From positions 1,214,590-1,278,589 of the forward strand of contig NZ_RKLT01000001.1 of the NCBI RefSeq assembly GCF_019599505.1: a stretch of 64,000 bases of DNA. The letters run 5' to 3'. Both the position numbers and the translations under genes were made by a program. The DNA is from Haloarcula nitratireducens (GTDB lineage: Archaea; Halobacteriota; Halobacteria; Halobacteriales; Haloarculaceae). The notes beneath the pieces are model-generated. The model did no database searches, had not been told where the DNA came from, and worked only from the letters and a program-made list of their open reading frames with translations. Positions within the stretch are counted from its first letter, which is position 1; each line of letters opens with the position of its first letter. Of the stretch, positions 9,372 through 18,227 are shown piece by piece.

Positions 9372-9718
9372 CGGATCACCCGCACGTGGGAGCCTTCGGG
9401 GTTGTTTTCGATTGCCTGTTCGAGCGATACAGCCTCTCCGACCTGGTCGATCTTCTTCTCGGCGGTGCCGGAGAAGTCGACTGCGGCGACGGTGATGTCC
9501 TTCTGCAGGACACCGGAACCGAGTACCTTGCCCGGCACCACGACGGTCTCGTCCTCCTGGGCGTATCGCTCGATGCGGCCCAGGTTGACTTCCGCGTGGG
9601 TGCGCCGGGGTTTCTCGAGGCGCTCGGCGACGTCGCCCCAGACGTTGCCGCCCGCGCTGCGGGCGGCCGACTTCAGGTCAGCGATGAGACTGCTGAGTCT
9701 CGGGTTCGTCTTGCTCAT
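9368..9718 (-). CDS. rpl18e: 50S ribosomal protein L18e
   Basis: Archaeal/eukaryotic-specific large-subunit protein of 116 residues. Recognisable segments are [17 protein letters not shown] at the N-terminus, [20 protein letters not shown] and a [19 protein letters not shown] tail. The start is 24 nt downstream of tRNA-Leu, which is embedded in the operon, so tRNA excision should separate the rpoD and rpl18e parts of the transcript. Confidence 0.96.
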   Translation of the reverse strand: MSKTNPRLSSLIADLKSAARSAGGNVWGDVAERLEKPRRTHAEVNLGRIERYAQEDETVVVPGKVLGSGVLQKDITVAAVDFSGTAEKKIDQVGEAVSLEQAIENNPEGSHVRVIR

Positions 9719-9742
9719 AGAGTTCCTCCTTTGTAGGAAAAG

Positions 9743-9827
9743 TGCAGGGAGCAGGATTTGAACCTGCGGACCCCTACGGGACAGCGCCCTGAACGCTGCG
9801 CCGTTGGCCTGACTTGGCTATCCCTGC
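9743..9827 (-). tRNA. tRNA-Leu (CAG anticodon)
   Basis: The minus strand folds into a type II cloverleaf. The seven-base acceptor GCAGGGA pairs with TCCCTGC, the D-arm includes GCCAAGTCAGGCC, and the anticodon stem CAGCG/CGCTG closes loop TTCAGGG with anticodon CAG. There is a long variable arm (GTCCCGTAGGGGT region), and the T-arm GCAGG-TTCAAAT-CCTGC is canonical. The discriminator is A, as expected for leucine, and CCA is not encoded. It sits between rpoD and rpl18e, the typical haloarchaeal position. No intron is visible. Confidence 0.96.
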
Positions 9828-9930
9828 TCGCGTTATTTCGTTCTGCGTGCCCCGTAAAACCCCTTTCGGTCCTCTCGCTCGGGGCGCGGGCGGTCATCGG
9901 CGTCGAAGGGGTATCTCGGGGCATGTGGCG

Positions 9931-10713
9931 TTACAGTTGGACTGCGTCTTTCAGTTCGGTCGCGCGGTCACGCAGCGTCTCGACCGCGCGCAGGACCAGT
10001 TCGTCGGACGTGAACGAGCCGTCGGTCTCGACGTGGAACACGAAGGCGTTCTCGACGTCGGTGACCTCGACTTCCTTGCCGGGGTACCGCTGGGAGAGGT
10101 CGTTGCCGAACTCGTCGGTGAAGACGAGGTCTCCGTCCTCGGCGTCCGGGTCGGCGGCGTGTTCGGCCGCTCCCTCCTCGATGACGCCGCGGAGGATGTT
10201 CGGCTCGTCGTCCTCGAACTCGCCTTTCTCCCCGACGACCTCGACGCGCTGGAGGTGTCGGTAGCCGACGCCCACGCCGCCCTGGTGTTTGGCGTGTTCC
10301 TTCCCGTCGTCGAGGACGGCGTCGGCCTCGACTTCGAGGCGCTGGCCGTCTTTCAAGTCGATGATGGGAACGTTGTCGTCGGCGGGTTTGACCAGCGGGT
10401 CGCTGGAGACGAGGTCGCTGGAGTAGGCCGTATTCGGCCCGTCGACCGACAGCGACAGCGTCACTTCGTCGCCTTCCTCGAAGTCGTCGAGGTCGGTCGT
10501 CAGCGGGACCAGCCCCAGTCGAAGGCCGATCTGCTCGTTGAACATCACGCTGGTGTTCTCGATGACGCGAACCGTGTCGATGCTGAACGTGGGCACGTCG
10601 GCGACCATCGCCCGGCGGATGCCGTTGGCGAAGGCCGGCGTGATACCCCGTACCAGCACGCGTGACTCCCGCTCGCCGCGTTCGACGAACTCAACCTCGT
10701 AGTCCTGTGTCAT
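9931..10713 (-). CDS. rpoD: DNA-directed RNA polymerase subunit D
   Basis: A 260-residue archaeal Rpb3/alpha-like assembly subunit that dimerises with subunit L. The N-terminal alpha motif includes [20 protein letters not shown] and [17 protein letters not shown]. The inserted domain (about 165-215) contains no cysteine, and the whole protein has none, so it cannot hold the Fe-S cluster present in RpoD of some other archaea. The start is 3 nt after the rps11 stop. Despite the name this is not a sigma factor. Confidence 0.97.
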   Translation of the reverse strand: MTQDYEVEFVERGERESRVLVRGITPAFANGIRRAMVADVPTFSIDTVRVIENTSVMFNEQIGLRLGLVPLTTDLDDFEEGDEVTLSLSVDGPNTAYSSDLVSSDPLVKPADDNVPIIDLKDGQRLEVEADAVLDDGKEHAKHQGGVGVGYRHLQRVEVVGEKGEFEDDEPNILRGVIEEGAAEHAADPDAEDGDLVFTDEFGNDLSQRYPGKEVEVTDVENAFVFHVETDGSFTSDELVLRAVETLRDRATELKDAVQL

Positions 10714-10716
10714 GGG

Positions 10717-11109
10717 TTAGAATCCGGAGTTCTTGGGTGCGCGCGTGCCGTCGTGAGGCGTCGGCGTGACGTCCTCGATGCGGCCGATCTCGAGCCCCGC
10801 GCGGGCCAGCGCGCGGATGGTCGCCTGCGCGCCCGGGCCGGGGGAGGTCTGCTGGTTCCCGCCGGGGCCGCGGACGCGGACGTCGACGCCTTCGACGCCG
10901 CGGTCGATGGCCTTCTCGGCGACGACTTCCGCCATCTGCATCGCCGCGTACGGCGACGCCTCGTCGCGGTTCTGCTTGACGACCGTCCCGCCGGAGCTCT
11001 TCGCGAGCGTCTCCGCACCGGTCTGGTCCGTGATGGTGATGATGGTGTTGTTGAACGATGCGTGGACGTGGGCGACGCCCCAGATTCCGTCGTTTTCGGC
11101 TTCGCTCAT
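10717..11109 (-). CDS. rps11: 30S ribosomal protein S11
   Basis: Small-subunit platform protein of 130 residues. Diagnostic segments are [19 protein letters not shown] at the N-terminus and [20 protein letters not shown] in the middle, with a C-terminal [13 protein letters not shown] tail typical of archaeal S11. It overlaps the rps4 stop by 4 nt and precedes rpoD by 3 nt. Confidence 0.97.
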   Translation of the reverse strand: MSEAENDGIWGVAHVHASFNNTIITITDQTGAETLAKSSGGTVVKQNRDEASPYAAMQMAEVVAEKAIDRGVEGVDVRVRGPGGNQQTSPGPGAQATIRALARAGLEIGRIEDVTPTPHDGTRAPKNSGF

Positions 11110-11624
11110 TCTTGTTCCTCCGCGCGCTCAGGGTGCAGTTCGTCCGACAGCGAGCTGTTCTCGTCGAAGCCGACCGAGCTCTCGACGGCCGTCTCGACCT
11201 TCATCGACGGGCGCGTGACGCGCTGGCCGTCGAGTTCGATGTGGCCGTGGACGATGAACTGTCGCGCCTGCTCGGGCGTGTTCGCGTAGCCCTTGCGGTA
11301 GACGACGGTCTGGAGTCGGCGTTCGAGGACGTCGGTGACGTCCAGCGACAGGACGTCGTCGAGGGAGTCCTGGTCGCCGAGAATGCCGTAGCGCTGCAGG
11401 CGGGCGAGGAACTCCCCGGCCTCGCGGTCGGTGTCCTCGCTCGCGCTGCCGAGCAGTTTCCGGGCCTCGCGGCGGTAGTCGCGAAGCTCGGACTGGCCGC
11501 GCCAGAGCTCCTCTTTGTTCTTCAGGCCGTAGCGACCGAGCAGGTTGCTCTCGTCGGCGATCCGCTCGCCCTGATAGGGGTGGTTCGGCGTCTCGTAGAA
11601 CTTGGTGTTCGATCCGAGCGCCAT
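11106..11624 (-). CDS. rps4: 30S ribosomal protein S4
   Basis: Primary 16S rRNA-binding protein, 172 residues. The N-terminal part ([15 protein letters not shown] and [15 protein letters not shown]) matches archaeal S4, and the S4 RNA-binding domain spans about 103-165 with [20 protein letters not shown]. The C-terminus is acidic. Its ATG overlaps the rps13 stop by one base (TAATG), and its stop overlaps rps11 by 4 nt. Confidence 0.97.
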   Translation of the reverse strand: MALGSNTKFYETPNHPYQGERIADESNLLGRYGLKNKEELWRGQSELRDYRREARKLLGSASEDTDREAGEFLARLQRYGILGDQDSLDDVLSLDVTDVLERRLQTVVYRKGYANTPEQARQFIVHGHIELDGQRVTRPSMKVETAVESSVGFDENSSLSDELHPERAEEQE

Positions 11625-12157
11625 TATTCGTCATCCTCCGCGGCGGCTTCCTCGGCCTGCTCTTCCTTGATGGCCTCGACGTTGACGCCGATGGTCCCCT
11701 CGGTACGGCCGGTGGACTTCGTTCGCTGGCCGCGGACCTTCCGTCCGCGCTTGTGGCGGACGCCGCGGTAAGAGTCGATCATCTTCATGCGGTTGATGTC
11801 CTGCCGCTGGGTGAGCTGGAGGTCGTTGCCGGTCTCGTGGGTGGTCTCACCGGAGTAGTAGTCCTTCTGGTGGTTGGTCATCCACTCGGGGACCTCATCA
11901 GCGTAGTTCTCGACGTGCTCGACGACGTTGTCGATGACGTCGTCGTCGAGCTTGCCGAAGACCGCGCGGCGGTCCACATCGGCCTTCTGGGCGATGATGC
12001 GGGCGGCGCGGTGACCGATGCCGTTCAGTTCTGTCAGCGCTCGCTCGACGGACTTGGTCCCGTCGAGGTCGGTCTGTCCGATACGGACGAAATAGCGGAT
12101 GTCCTCCTCCTCTTCGGCATCCGCGTCCTCGCCCGCGTTGGGGTCTTCTGCACTCAT
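11624..12157 (-). CDS. rps13: 30S ribosomal protein S13
   Basis: Small-subunit head protein of 177 residues that contacts tRNA and the bridge to the 50S. I chose the ATG at 12157 (MSAEDPNAGEDADAEEEED) because the longer in-frame extension would run back into tRNA-Ser. Conserved parts are FVRIGQTDLDGTKSVERAL, LNGIGHRAARII and the basic SYRGVRHKRGRKVRGQRTK segment. Both termini carry acidic halophile extensions. It is the first protein gene of the operon, 23 nt after tRNA-Ser. Confidence 0.96.
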   Translation of the reverse strand: MSAEDPNAGEDADAEEEEDIRYFVRIGQTDLDGTKSVERALTELNGIGHRAARIIAQKADVDRRAVFGKLDDDVIDNVVEHVENYADEVPEWMTNHQKDYYSGETTHETGNDLQLTQRQDINRMKMIDSYRGVRHKRGRKVRGQRTKSTGRTEGTIGVNVEAIKEEQAEEAAAEDDE

Positions 12158-12180
12158 ATGTGGGTAATTGGTCTGATGAG

Positions 12181-12265
12181 CGTCGTGGCGGGGATTCGAA
12201 CCCCGGAGGCTGTACGCCACAGAGTTAGCAACCCTGCGCCTTGGGCCAGGCTTGGCTACCACGAC
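12181..12265 (-). tRNA. tRNA-Ser (GCT anticodon)
   Basis: A type II tRNA on the minus strand. The acceptor GTCGTGG pairs with CCACGAC, and the D-arm has GCCAAGCCTGGCC. The anticodon stem CAGGG/CTCTG, which includes one G-T pair, holds loop TTGCTAA with anticodon GCT. A long variable arm and a canonical T-arm (CGGGG-TTCGAAT-CCCCG) follow. The discriminator is G, as in archaeal serine tRNAs. It heads the rps13 operon, so the tRNA promoter may also drive the ribosomal genes. Confidence 0.96.
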
Positions 12266-12352
12266 ACGCCTGCATTGATACTCGCGCCCGCAGCACGCGG
12301 ACTCGGGGGCCGGTCCCCCTACACGAGTCTGTCCGTGACTATTCCGGGGTTG

Positions 12353-12360
12353 TATTTAAA
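12353..12360 (-). promoter_or_regulatory. TATA box upstream of tRNA-Ser/rps13 operon
   Basis: On the minus strand the sequence reads GCGTTTAAATACAACC, a strong archaeal TATA element in otherwise GC-rich DNA. It lies about 88 nt before the 5' end of tRNA-Ser, so a short leader would precede the tRNA. This is the only convincing TATA box between the divergent gene at 12466 and the operon. Confidence 0.6.
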
Positions 12361-12465
12361 CGCAACGGAAGGGTTCGGCCGCGTGAATCTCCTACATACG
12401 GAGCGTTCAGCCCCGAGCGAGTCGGCGGCACAACCCCTTAGCGTTCGGCGGCCACAGAGACGGGT

Positions 12466-12777
12466 ATGGGCCGCAGACCCGTAGCCGACGGCGGAACGAC
12501 AGTCGATCCGACCGACCGCGAAGCCCTACAGCGGCACCTCGAACGCTTTGCGGGCGCGGGCGAGGTAACGGAAGCCGACGACGGCGCGCTCTCCGCGGAG
12601 TTCGGCCAGTCGACGTACGTGACGATCGGCCCGGACGGCCGCGTCGATTCGGGGATGCCGCTTCACGCGTTCGACGCGCCCGCCGACACGCTCGTGTTCG
12701 ACCACGACGCCGGCGAGTTACGCGTCGAGTTCGGCGACGGCGAAGCGGCGGTCTCCTACACGTTTCGCCGACCGTAG
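12466..12777 (+). CDS. Conserved haloarchaeal small protein, function unknown
   Basis: A 103-residue soluble acidic protein. An N-terminal helix (about 15-35, DPTDREALQRHLERFAGAG) is followed by alternating short strands (STYVTIGPDGRVDSGMPLH and LRVEFGDGEAAVSYTFRRP), suggesting a small alpha/beta or beta-barrel fold. There are no cysteines, membrane segments or recognised motifs. Codon usage matches the neighbours. It is transcribed divergently from the tRNA-Ser/rps13 operon and alone. I do not recognise the family. Confidence 0.65.
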   Translation: MGRRPVADGGTTVDPTDREALQRHLERFAGAGEVTEADDGALSAEFGQSTYVTIGPDGRVDSGMPLHAFDAPADTLVFDHDAGELRVEFGDGEAAVSYTFRRP

Positions 12778-12900
12778 CCGCGTCGGAGACGAGTTCGCGA
12801 ACGGAAGCGACGACGATCGGCCGAGCCGCTCGCCTTCCCCCGACGAACACGTCGGTTCAGCGACCTGTTTTTATTCTCTGACGCCCTACCTTTGTTAGTC

Positions 12901-13230
12901 ATGGTCTCACTCGGCAAAGTGTTCGAACTACTTAGCGAGAAACGCCGGCGCTACGCACTCTATTACCTTCGGACACAAGACTCGCCGGTGAGCGTGCGCG
13001 AATTGGCCGAGGCAGTGGCGGAGATGGAGTCCGACGCCGATTCTTCGGCGGCCTCGGAGACGGAGCTCGAACGATACGAGATCAAGCTCCATCACACCGA
13101 TCTCCCGAAGGCGGACGCGGCGGAGTTCATCGAATACGACGCCGACGCCGGCGTCGTCAGACTCACCGGCGAACCGCCGGAGTTCGACGCGGTTCTGACC
13201 GTGGCCGAAGTGTTCGAACGCTCGTCGTGA
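12901..13230 (+). CDS. Winged-helix-like small protein (DUF7344 type)
   Basis: A 109-residue protein. I use the ATG at 12901 rather than one three codons upstream because a TATA-like TTTTTATT lies at about 12869-12876, the distance expected for leaderless transcription. The N-terminus VSLGKVFELLSEKRRRYALYY and the following LREL/VREL pattern are typical of haloarchaeal DUF7344 proteins, which look like small winged-helix DNA-binding domains. An HHTDLPKAD segment sits near residue 65, matching the recognition-helix region in this group. It is probably a transcription factor, with unknown targets. Confidence 0.7.
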   Translation: MVSLGKVFELLSEKRRRYALYYLRTQDSPVSVRELAEAVAEMESDADSSAASETELERYEIKLHHTDLPKADAAEFIEYDADAGVVRLTGEPPEFDAVLTVAEVFERSS

Positions 13231-13309
13231 ACCCTTGCCAGCGCGTTCGATAGGTGGGACAGAGCGCTGTCACAATCCTTATCGCACCTCCGGGGCCTAT
13301 CCCCGTGAC

Positions 13310-14422
13310 ATGAACGAAGCGGACGTCCGCGAGCGACTCAGGGACGTGCGGGACCCGGACTTAGACGAAGATATCGTCTCGCTGGGGCTGGTCAACAGCG
13401 TCGATGTGACCGACGAGGAGGTACGGATCGACCTCGCGCTCGGCGCGCCGTACTCGCCGACGGAGACCGCGATGGCGGGCGAGGTCCGCGAAGCGCTGGC
13501 CGATGCCGACCGCGAGGTCTCGCTCTCGGCGAGCGTCGATCGCGGCGTCTCCGAGGAGGAGGATCCGCTCCCGAACGTCAAGAACGTCATCGCCGTCGCC
13601 TCCGGGAAGGGCGGCGTCGGCAAGTCGACCATCGCGGTCAACCTCGCCGCCGGCCTCGCGCAGTTGGGCGCTCGGGTCGGTCTGTTCGACGCCGACATCT
13701 ACGGGCCGAACGTCCCGCGGATGTTAGACGCCGACGAGTCGCCGCGGGCCACCGAGGACGAGCAGATACTCCCCGTCGAGAAGTACGGGATGAAACTGAT
13801 GAGCATGGACTTCCTCGTCGGCAAGGACGACCCGGTCATCTTCCGCGGCCCGATGGTCGACAACGTGCTCACCCAACTCTGGAACGACGTGGTCTGGGGC
13901 GGCCTCGACTACATGGTCGTCGACCTGCCGCCGGGCACCGGCGACACGCAGCTGACGATGCTCCAGCGCGTCCCCGTCTCCGGTGCCGTCATCGTCACGA
14001 CGCCGCAGGAGGTCGCGCTCGACGACGCCCGAAAGGGCATGCGGATGTTCGGCCGCCACGAGACGCCCGTTCTGGGCGTCGTCGAGAACATGTCGACGTT
14101 CGTCTGCCCGGACTGCGGCGGTAACCACGACATCTTCGGGAGCGGCGGCGGCCGCGAGTTCGCCGACGAGACCGACATGCCGTTCCTCGGCGAAGTCCCG
14201 CTCGACCCCGGCGTCCGCGAGGGCGGCGACGAGGGCCAGCCGCTCGTCTTAGACGAGGACAGCGAGACGGGCGAGGCCTTCCGCGACATCGCCGCTCGCA
14301 CCGCGAACATGCAGGGCGTCATCCACCGCAAGCGGCAGTCGGACTCCCGAACCGCCGACACCGGCCCCGACGAAGCCGAGCCGGCCGGTAGCGGGCCCGC
14401 CGACGCCGGTCCCGAGCGGTAA
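13310..14422 (+). CDS. NBP35/Mrp-family iron-sulfur cluster carrier ATPase
   Basis: A 370-residue P-loop protein of the ApbC/Mrp/NBP35 group, which bind and transfer Fe-S clusters to target apoproteins in the cytosol. Residues 1-85 form a MIP18 (DUF59)-like domain. The deviant Walker A ASGKGGVGKST is at 97-107, the Walker B-like region VVDLPPGTGD near 204-213, and the cluster-binding CPDC motif around 264-267. The tail after about 340 is low-complexity and halophile-specific. The start was moved to 13310, preceded by a purine/T-rich leader, because the upstream 25 codons are not protein-like. Confidence 0.93.
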   Translation: MNEADVRERLRDVRDPDLDEDIVSLGLVNSVDVTDEEVRIDLALGAPYSPTETAMAGEVREALADADREVSLSASVDRGVSEEEDPLPNVKNVIAVASGKGGVGKSTIAVNLAAGLAQLGARVGLFDADIYGPNVPRMLDADESPRATEDEQILPVEKYGMKLMSMDFLVGKDDPVIFRGPMVDNVLTQLWNDVVWGGLDYMVVDLPPGTGDTQLTMLQRVPVSGAVIVTTPQEVALDDARKGMRMFGRHETPVLGVVENMSTFVCPDCGGNHDIFGSGGGREFADETDMPFLGEVPLDPGVREGGDEGQPLVLDEDSETGEAFRDIAARTANMQGVIHRKRQSDSRTADTGPDEAEPAGSGPADAGPER

Positions 14423-14471
14423 CGTCGCCGACGCTGTCGCTACGGGGAGGAGAGCAGAGAGAAGATCCGGA

Positions 14472-14663
14472 TTACGCTTCGACGGGGTTGTTGTACTTGC
14501 GCGTGACGTAGCCGGCGATGCGGTTTCGCACGCCCTTGGACTCGATGTCGGTGACTTCGTCGACGACGTCCTTGTTGTGCTCGAAGTCGGCGCCGAAGGC
14601 CTTCGGGTATCGCTCCATCAGTAGTGTCCCGGTCTTCTTGACGTAGGCGGGTTTGATTGCCAT
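14472..14663 (-). CDS. rps17e: 30S ribosomal protein S17e
   Basis: Archaeal/eukaryotic-specific small-subunit protein of 63 residues. It begins MAIKPAYVKKTGTLLMERYP and ends in GYVTRKYNNPVEA, matching archaeal S17e in sequence and length. It is separated by 194 bp from DUF447 upstream, so it may have its own promoter despite facing the same way as the cofD cluster. It is convergent with the NBP35 gene. Confidence 0.95.
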   Translation of the reverse strand: MAIKPAYVKKTGTLLMERYPKAFGADFEHNKDVVDEVTDIESKGVRNRIAGYVTRKYNNPVEA

Positions 14664-14857
14664 GTGGGTTTCTTGCTATGTCGCGTTGAAAAAGGGTTCG
14701 ACTTCCGGGCCCGGCCGCGAGGGTTTATCACCCCGAGCGGGACCAGCGGTCGATATGCCCTGAACGCTGCGGCGACGTGGAACGCGCTTGCGTGGCACGG
14801 CACGTCGCCGTCTCGCGGTCGCGGAGCTGCGCCGTCTACGGTCGTGCCACCTGTTCG

Positions 14858-15487
14858 CTACCACTCGGCGTCGGTGAGTTCGCGGACCCGCCGGAACGCC
14901 TCGCGCTCCCGTTCGCTACCGGCCGTCTCGACGACGGACTCGAAGTACCGCAACCGGTCGAGCAACGTCTCGCGGTCGTAGGCCGGGACGTCCAGCCGGG
15001 AGGCCGCGACCGTCGCTTCGACCACCGCCGCGCGGCCGCGGTTCGTCGTCGGCACGACGCGGCGTTCGACCTCTGAATCCTGCGGAATCAGTTCCCACTC
15101 GACCCACTGAGTGCCGCCGTCCTCACCGTCTGCCACTCGATCGACGGCGCAGCGTACCCACGCGTCCGCGCTTTCTAGTACCGGTTCGGCCTCCTCGCGG
15201 ACGGACAGCGCCGCCTCCGCGAAGTCGACCGGGTCGCGCGTGAACTGAACGTACCCCTCGCCGCGTTCGCGGAAGTTCCGCCACGTTCGGGTTCGGCCCC
15301 ACGTCGTCGCCGTCGCCGGCCCGACCCCCTCCGGAGCCCGGACGCCGAGCGCCGCCACGTTCCAGCGCTCGTTCGGGCCGAGAGTCGTCACGACGCTCTC
15401 CGTCACGCCGGCGAGTTCGACCGGCCACTCGTGCTCGCCCGCCTCGCTCGCTGCTACCGGCCTCTCGTCCGCGCTGTCGTCGCTCAC
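14858..15487 (-). CDS. DUF447 family protein
   Basis: A 209-residue cytosolic protein. The N-terminal half contains ERWNVAALGVRAPEGVGPAT and GYVQFTRDPVDFAEAAL, characteristic of DUF447, which is thought to resemble flavin-binding split-barrel proteins; I see no definitive cofactor residue. The C-terminal half is a helical domain rich in Glu and Arg. DUF447 genes often sit near pterin or deazaflavin cofactor genes in archaea and methylotrophs. Here the start overlaps the CitG-like gene by 4 nt, downstream of cofD, supporting a cofactor-related role. Confidence 0.85.
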   Translation of the reverse strand: MSDDSADERPVAASEAGEHEWPVELAGVTESVVTTLGPNERWNVAALGVRAPEGVGPATATTWGRTRTWRNFRERGEGYVQFTRDPVDFAEAALSVREEAEPVLESADAWVRCAVDRVADGEDGGTQWVEWELIPQDSEVERRVVPTTNRGRAAVVEATVAASRLDVPAYDRETLLDRLRYFESVVETAGSEREREAFRRVRELTDAEW

Positions 15488-16323
15488 ACGACCAGCCCCC
15501 GTTCCAGCGCGACGAACAGCCCACCGGCGACGAGGTCCGCCGTCGTCCCGGGGTTGACGTCCCGCGCGACAAACTCCTCGGCCAGCTCCGTGGCGTCCTC
15601 CTCGCCGTCGAGCACCGCTTGCGCCCGACGCTTGACCTCTTCGGCGGTCTCTCGGTCGTTACGCGTCACGACGAACGTATCGACTTCTTCGGCGAGCAGT
15701 TCGACGAAGACGCGCGATGCGCGGTCCGGAACCGGCCCCTCGTCGTCGAGTATCCGCGCTCCGGCGTCGAACACCCGCCCGAACTCGCCGACCCACTCCG
15801 CGGCGACGCCGTCCACGTCGGCGCTCCGCGCCATCACGTCGAACAGCGTCAATTCCTGTTCTTCGAGCGTCGGAATCGCGTCGCTGCCGCGGCGCACGTC
15901 CAGCGGTTCCAGCCCGTCGGGCGGGTCGTCGACGGCCACGTCGACGTGTTCGAACGCGCGGTAGAAGTCCGCGGCGTCCGCCACGGTCGTCGCTCTGACG
16001 ACGCTATCGGCGCTCTCGGGCGTCAGGTCGCCCTCGCTCGCGGCCGCGACCAGCGGAGAGAGCACCAGCAGCGCTCCGAACTGCGTGTTCCCCGCCGACT
16101 GCTCGGCCATCCCGGCGACGGCGCGTTCGAAGGCGCGGCCGACCCGCTGGCCCTCGACGGCGAGTTCGAGGCCCGGCCGCGCGCCGACGGCCCCGGCCAG
16201 GAAGTGTTCGAACCGGAGGTCTCCGAAGTCCCGTTCGCGGTCGACGTTCCCGGGTTTGGGCGTTCCCGTTACCTCCAGCAACAGCGCCAGTTCGGCGTTC
16301 TGTGCGGTCGAACGAGGCGTCAT
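15484..16323 (-). CDS. CitG/MdcB-like triphosphoribosyl-dephospho-CoA synthase homologue
   Basis: A 279-residue all-helical protein. The N-terminus AELALLLEVTGTPKPGNVDR carries the TPKPGNVDR signature of the CitG family, whose bacterial members make the prosthetic group of citrate or malonate lyase. QSAGNTQFGALL and FDVMARSADVDGVAAEW are further family motifs. Archaea with this gene usually lack citrate lyase, so the real substrate is probably another nucleotide or pterin cofactor precursor. The start at 16323 is set by a 4-nt overlap with the upstream Dus-like gene; longer in-frame sequence is antisense-like shadow. Confidence 0.88.
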   Translation of the reverse strand: MTPRSTAQNAELALLLEVTGTPKPGNVDRERDFGDLRFEHFLAGAVGARPGLELAVEGQRVGRAFERAVAGMAEQSAGNTQFGALLVLSPLVAAASEGDLTPESADSVVRATTVADAADFYRAFEHVDVAVDDPPDGLEPLDVRRGSDAIPTLEEQELTLFDVMARSADVDGVAAEWVGEFGRVFDAGARILDDEGPVPDRASRVFVELLAEEVDTFVVTRNDRETAEEVKRRAQAVLDGEEDATELAEEFVARDVNPGTTADLVAGGLFVALERGLVV

Positions 16324-17066
16324 CGGACCGCCTCCCGCGCGAGCCAGTCGTCCGCGGTCTCCCGGACCGCTCGCAGGACCTCGGGGTCGTCGCTCGCCCG
16401 GCCGACGCTGACGGCGTCGGCACCGTACTCGAAGTACTCGGTGGCCGTCGCCCGGTCGCGGACGCCGTTGTTGGCGATAACGAACAGGTCGGTCGCCTCG
16501 ACGACGTCTCCGACCACGGCTTCCGAGTCCATGGAGTCGACGTGAATCGCGTCGCCGCCCGCGCTTTCGACCGTGCGAGCGATCTCTGTGAGATCGACGC
16601 CGTCGACTTCCGTCCGGACCTTCACGGAGACGGTCGCCCCCGCGTCCGAAGCGGCCGCGACCTGTTCGGCCAGTCGTTCGGGGTCGGCGAGGAGGGACTG
16701 GCCGGCACCGGCGGCGCACATCTCCGCCTGTCGGCAGTGCGCGTTGAGTTCGAGGACGGCGTCGTGGCGGGCGCAGACGCGAGCGGCGCGTTCGACCGGA
16801 CCGAGCGACGCGCTCCGGACGTTGAACGCCGGTCGGAGCGACGCGTCGGCGAGCGCCGCGAGCTGCTCGTCGACGAACGCCACGGGGTCTCCGGGCAGGA
16901 ATTCCTCGCGGTCCCGGTCGACCATTCGGCGGGCGGCCTCGCACGTGGGCTCGTCCAGCGCGATGCCGCCGAGGAACGCACAGCCGACGTGTTCCCCGAC
17001 CGAGCGCGCCCACGCGGCGTCGGACTGGCCGCTGAGGCTCGCCAGCGCGACCCGCGGGCGGAACAT
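16320..17066 (-). CDS. Dihydrouridine synthase-like flavoprotein
   Basis: A 248-residue TIM-barrel protein related to tRNA-dihydrouridine synthases. LNAHCRQAEMCAAGAGQSLL near residues 106-125 corresponds to the Dus segment with the catalytic Cys and glycine-rich turn, and TVSVKVRTEVDGVDL near 145-159 holds the barrel Lys. GADAVSVGRAS near the C-terminus is the phosphate-binding end. It is shorter than classic Dus enzymes and lacks their C-terminal tRNA-binding helical domain, so its substrate is open. The start overlaps the cofD stop by one base (TGATG), and the stop overlaps the CitG-like gene. Confidence 0.85.
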   Translation of the reverse strand: MFRPRVALASLSGQSDAAWARSVGEHVGCAFLGGIALDEPTCEAARRMVDRDREEFLPGDPVAFVDEQLAALADASLRPAFNVRSASLGPVERAARVCARHDAVLELNAHCRQAEMCAAGAGQSLLADPERLAEQVAAASDAGATVSVKVRTEVDGVDLTEIARTVESAGGDAIHVDSMDSEAVVGDVVEATDLFVIANNGVRDRATATEYFEYGADAVSVGRASDDPEVLRAVRETADDWLAREAVR

Positions 17067-18058
17067 CAGGCCACCTCCGCGAGGGCGTCGGCGACGGCGC
17101 GGGCGACTCGTGCCGAGTCGGTTTCGTCGGAGAGCGTCGTATCGGTGCGGACGACCGGGCGGGAGAGCGACGTCTCGTCGTCGTCGTCGAGGACGAACGC
17201 GTCCGCGAAGGGGTAGCCCTCGGCGACGCCCGCGGTGCTCGGCTCGCGGCCCACGCCGGCCATGAGGTCGGCGGCGGGACCGGAGAACACCTCGTCGCCG
17301 ACGAACGGCGAGACGGCGACGACGGGCGTCTCGGCGAGCGCCGCTCGAATGCCGTCGAGGGCGAGCATCGGTCCGAGCGACGTGACGGGGTTCGAGGGAC
17401 CGATCACCACCGGCTCGGAGAGCGCCGACCGCACGGCGTCGGTGGCCGTCGCCGTTTCCTGGCCGCGGAACTCCACGTTCTCGACCGCCGGGTCACCGTT
17501 CCGGCCGACCCACCACTCCTGAAAGTGCATCGGCCTGTCCGGGGTGTGGACGATGGTCGCTACGGGATCGTCACTCATCGGCAAGAGCGTCCGGTCGAGA
17601 CCGAACGCGTCGGCGAGGATGCGCGTTACCTCGGTCAGCGAGCGTCCCTCGTCCAGCAGCGAGGTGCGCGTGAGGTGAACTGCGCGATCCCGGTCGCCGA
17701 TGTGCATGAACTCGGCGACGCCCGAGAATCGCCGCCAGCGAGCGATGTCGCGGCCCGCGGTCTGTGCGTCGTCGGGGAGATAGCGCGGGCCGGCGTCGAG
17801 GTCGGCGGCCTCGGCGAGCCGACGGAGTTCGTCGTGGGTCTCGGCCGTATCGCCGGCGAGACCCCACCACGTCTCCCGGTCGAGTTCGCCGCCGTCGAGA
17901 AAGAGCATCGTATCGAGGTCCGGACAGACGAGGTGCCCGCCCAGTTCGACGTCGTCGCCGGTGTTGGCGACGACTGTCGCGTCCTCGGGGTCGAACACGT
18001 CGTCGGCACCGGCCAGCAGCTTCGGCGTCCCGGTGCCGCCGGCGAGGAACGTCACCAT
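17066..18058 (-). CDS. cofD: 2-phospho-L-lactate transferase (CofD)
   Basis: A 330-residue enzyme of coenzyme F420 synthesis that joins a phospholactate-type moiety from its guanylyl diphosphate donor to the deazaflavin Fo. The N-terminal [17 protein letters not shown] is the CofD nucleotide-binding start. [20 protein letters not shown] and [18 protein letters not shown] are conserved. It is the first gene of a compact operon cofD, Dus-like, CitG-like, DUF447, with overlaps of 1 to 4 nt, making all four candidates for F420 or related cofactor metabolism. Confidence 0.95.
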   Translation of the reverse strand: MVTFLAGGTGTPKLLAGADDVFDPEDATVVANTGDDVELGGHLVCPDLDTMLFLDGGELDRETWWGLAGDTAETHDELRRLAEAADLDAGPRYLPDDAQTAGRDIARWRRFSGVAEFMHIGDRDRAVHLTRTSLLDEGRSLTEVTRILADAFGLDRTLLPMSDDPVATIVHTPDRPMHFQEWWVGRNGDPAVENVEFRGQETATATDAVRSALSEPVVIGPSNPVTSLGPMLALDGIRAALAETPVVAVSPFVGDEVFSGPAADLMAGVGREPSTAGVAEGYPFADAFVLDDDDETSLSRPVVRTDTTLSDETDSARVARAVADALAEVA

Positions 18059-18227
18059 ACGCCGACGTAGGGGGGACGGGCGGTAAAAGGGTGACCCATG
18101 TCGGCCGCCGCGAGATCCCCCGCGTCAGCCGCGGCTCCCGCCCGTCTCGGCGGTCTGAGAATCAGTCCTGAAAACTGCGCGGATACACTCAAGGTAGTCG
18201 GCCGTCAGCGGACACGTACAGAGAGTC

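Noticed and set aside
11624..12262. Longer S13 start at 12262
   Set aside because: The extension runs through tRNA-Ser; the ATG at 12157 matches the halophilic S13 N-terminus.
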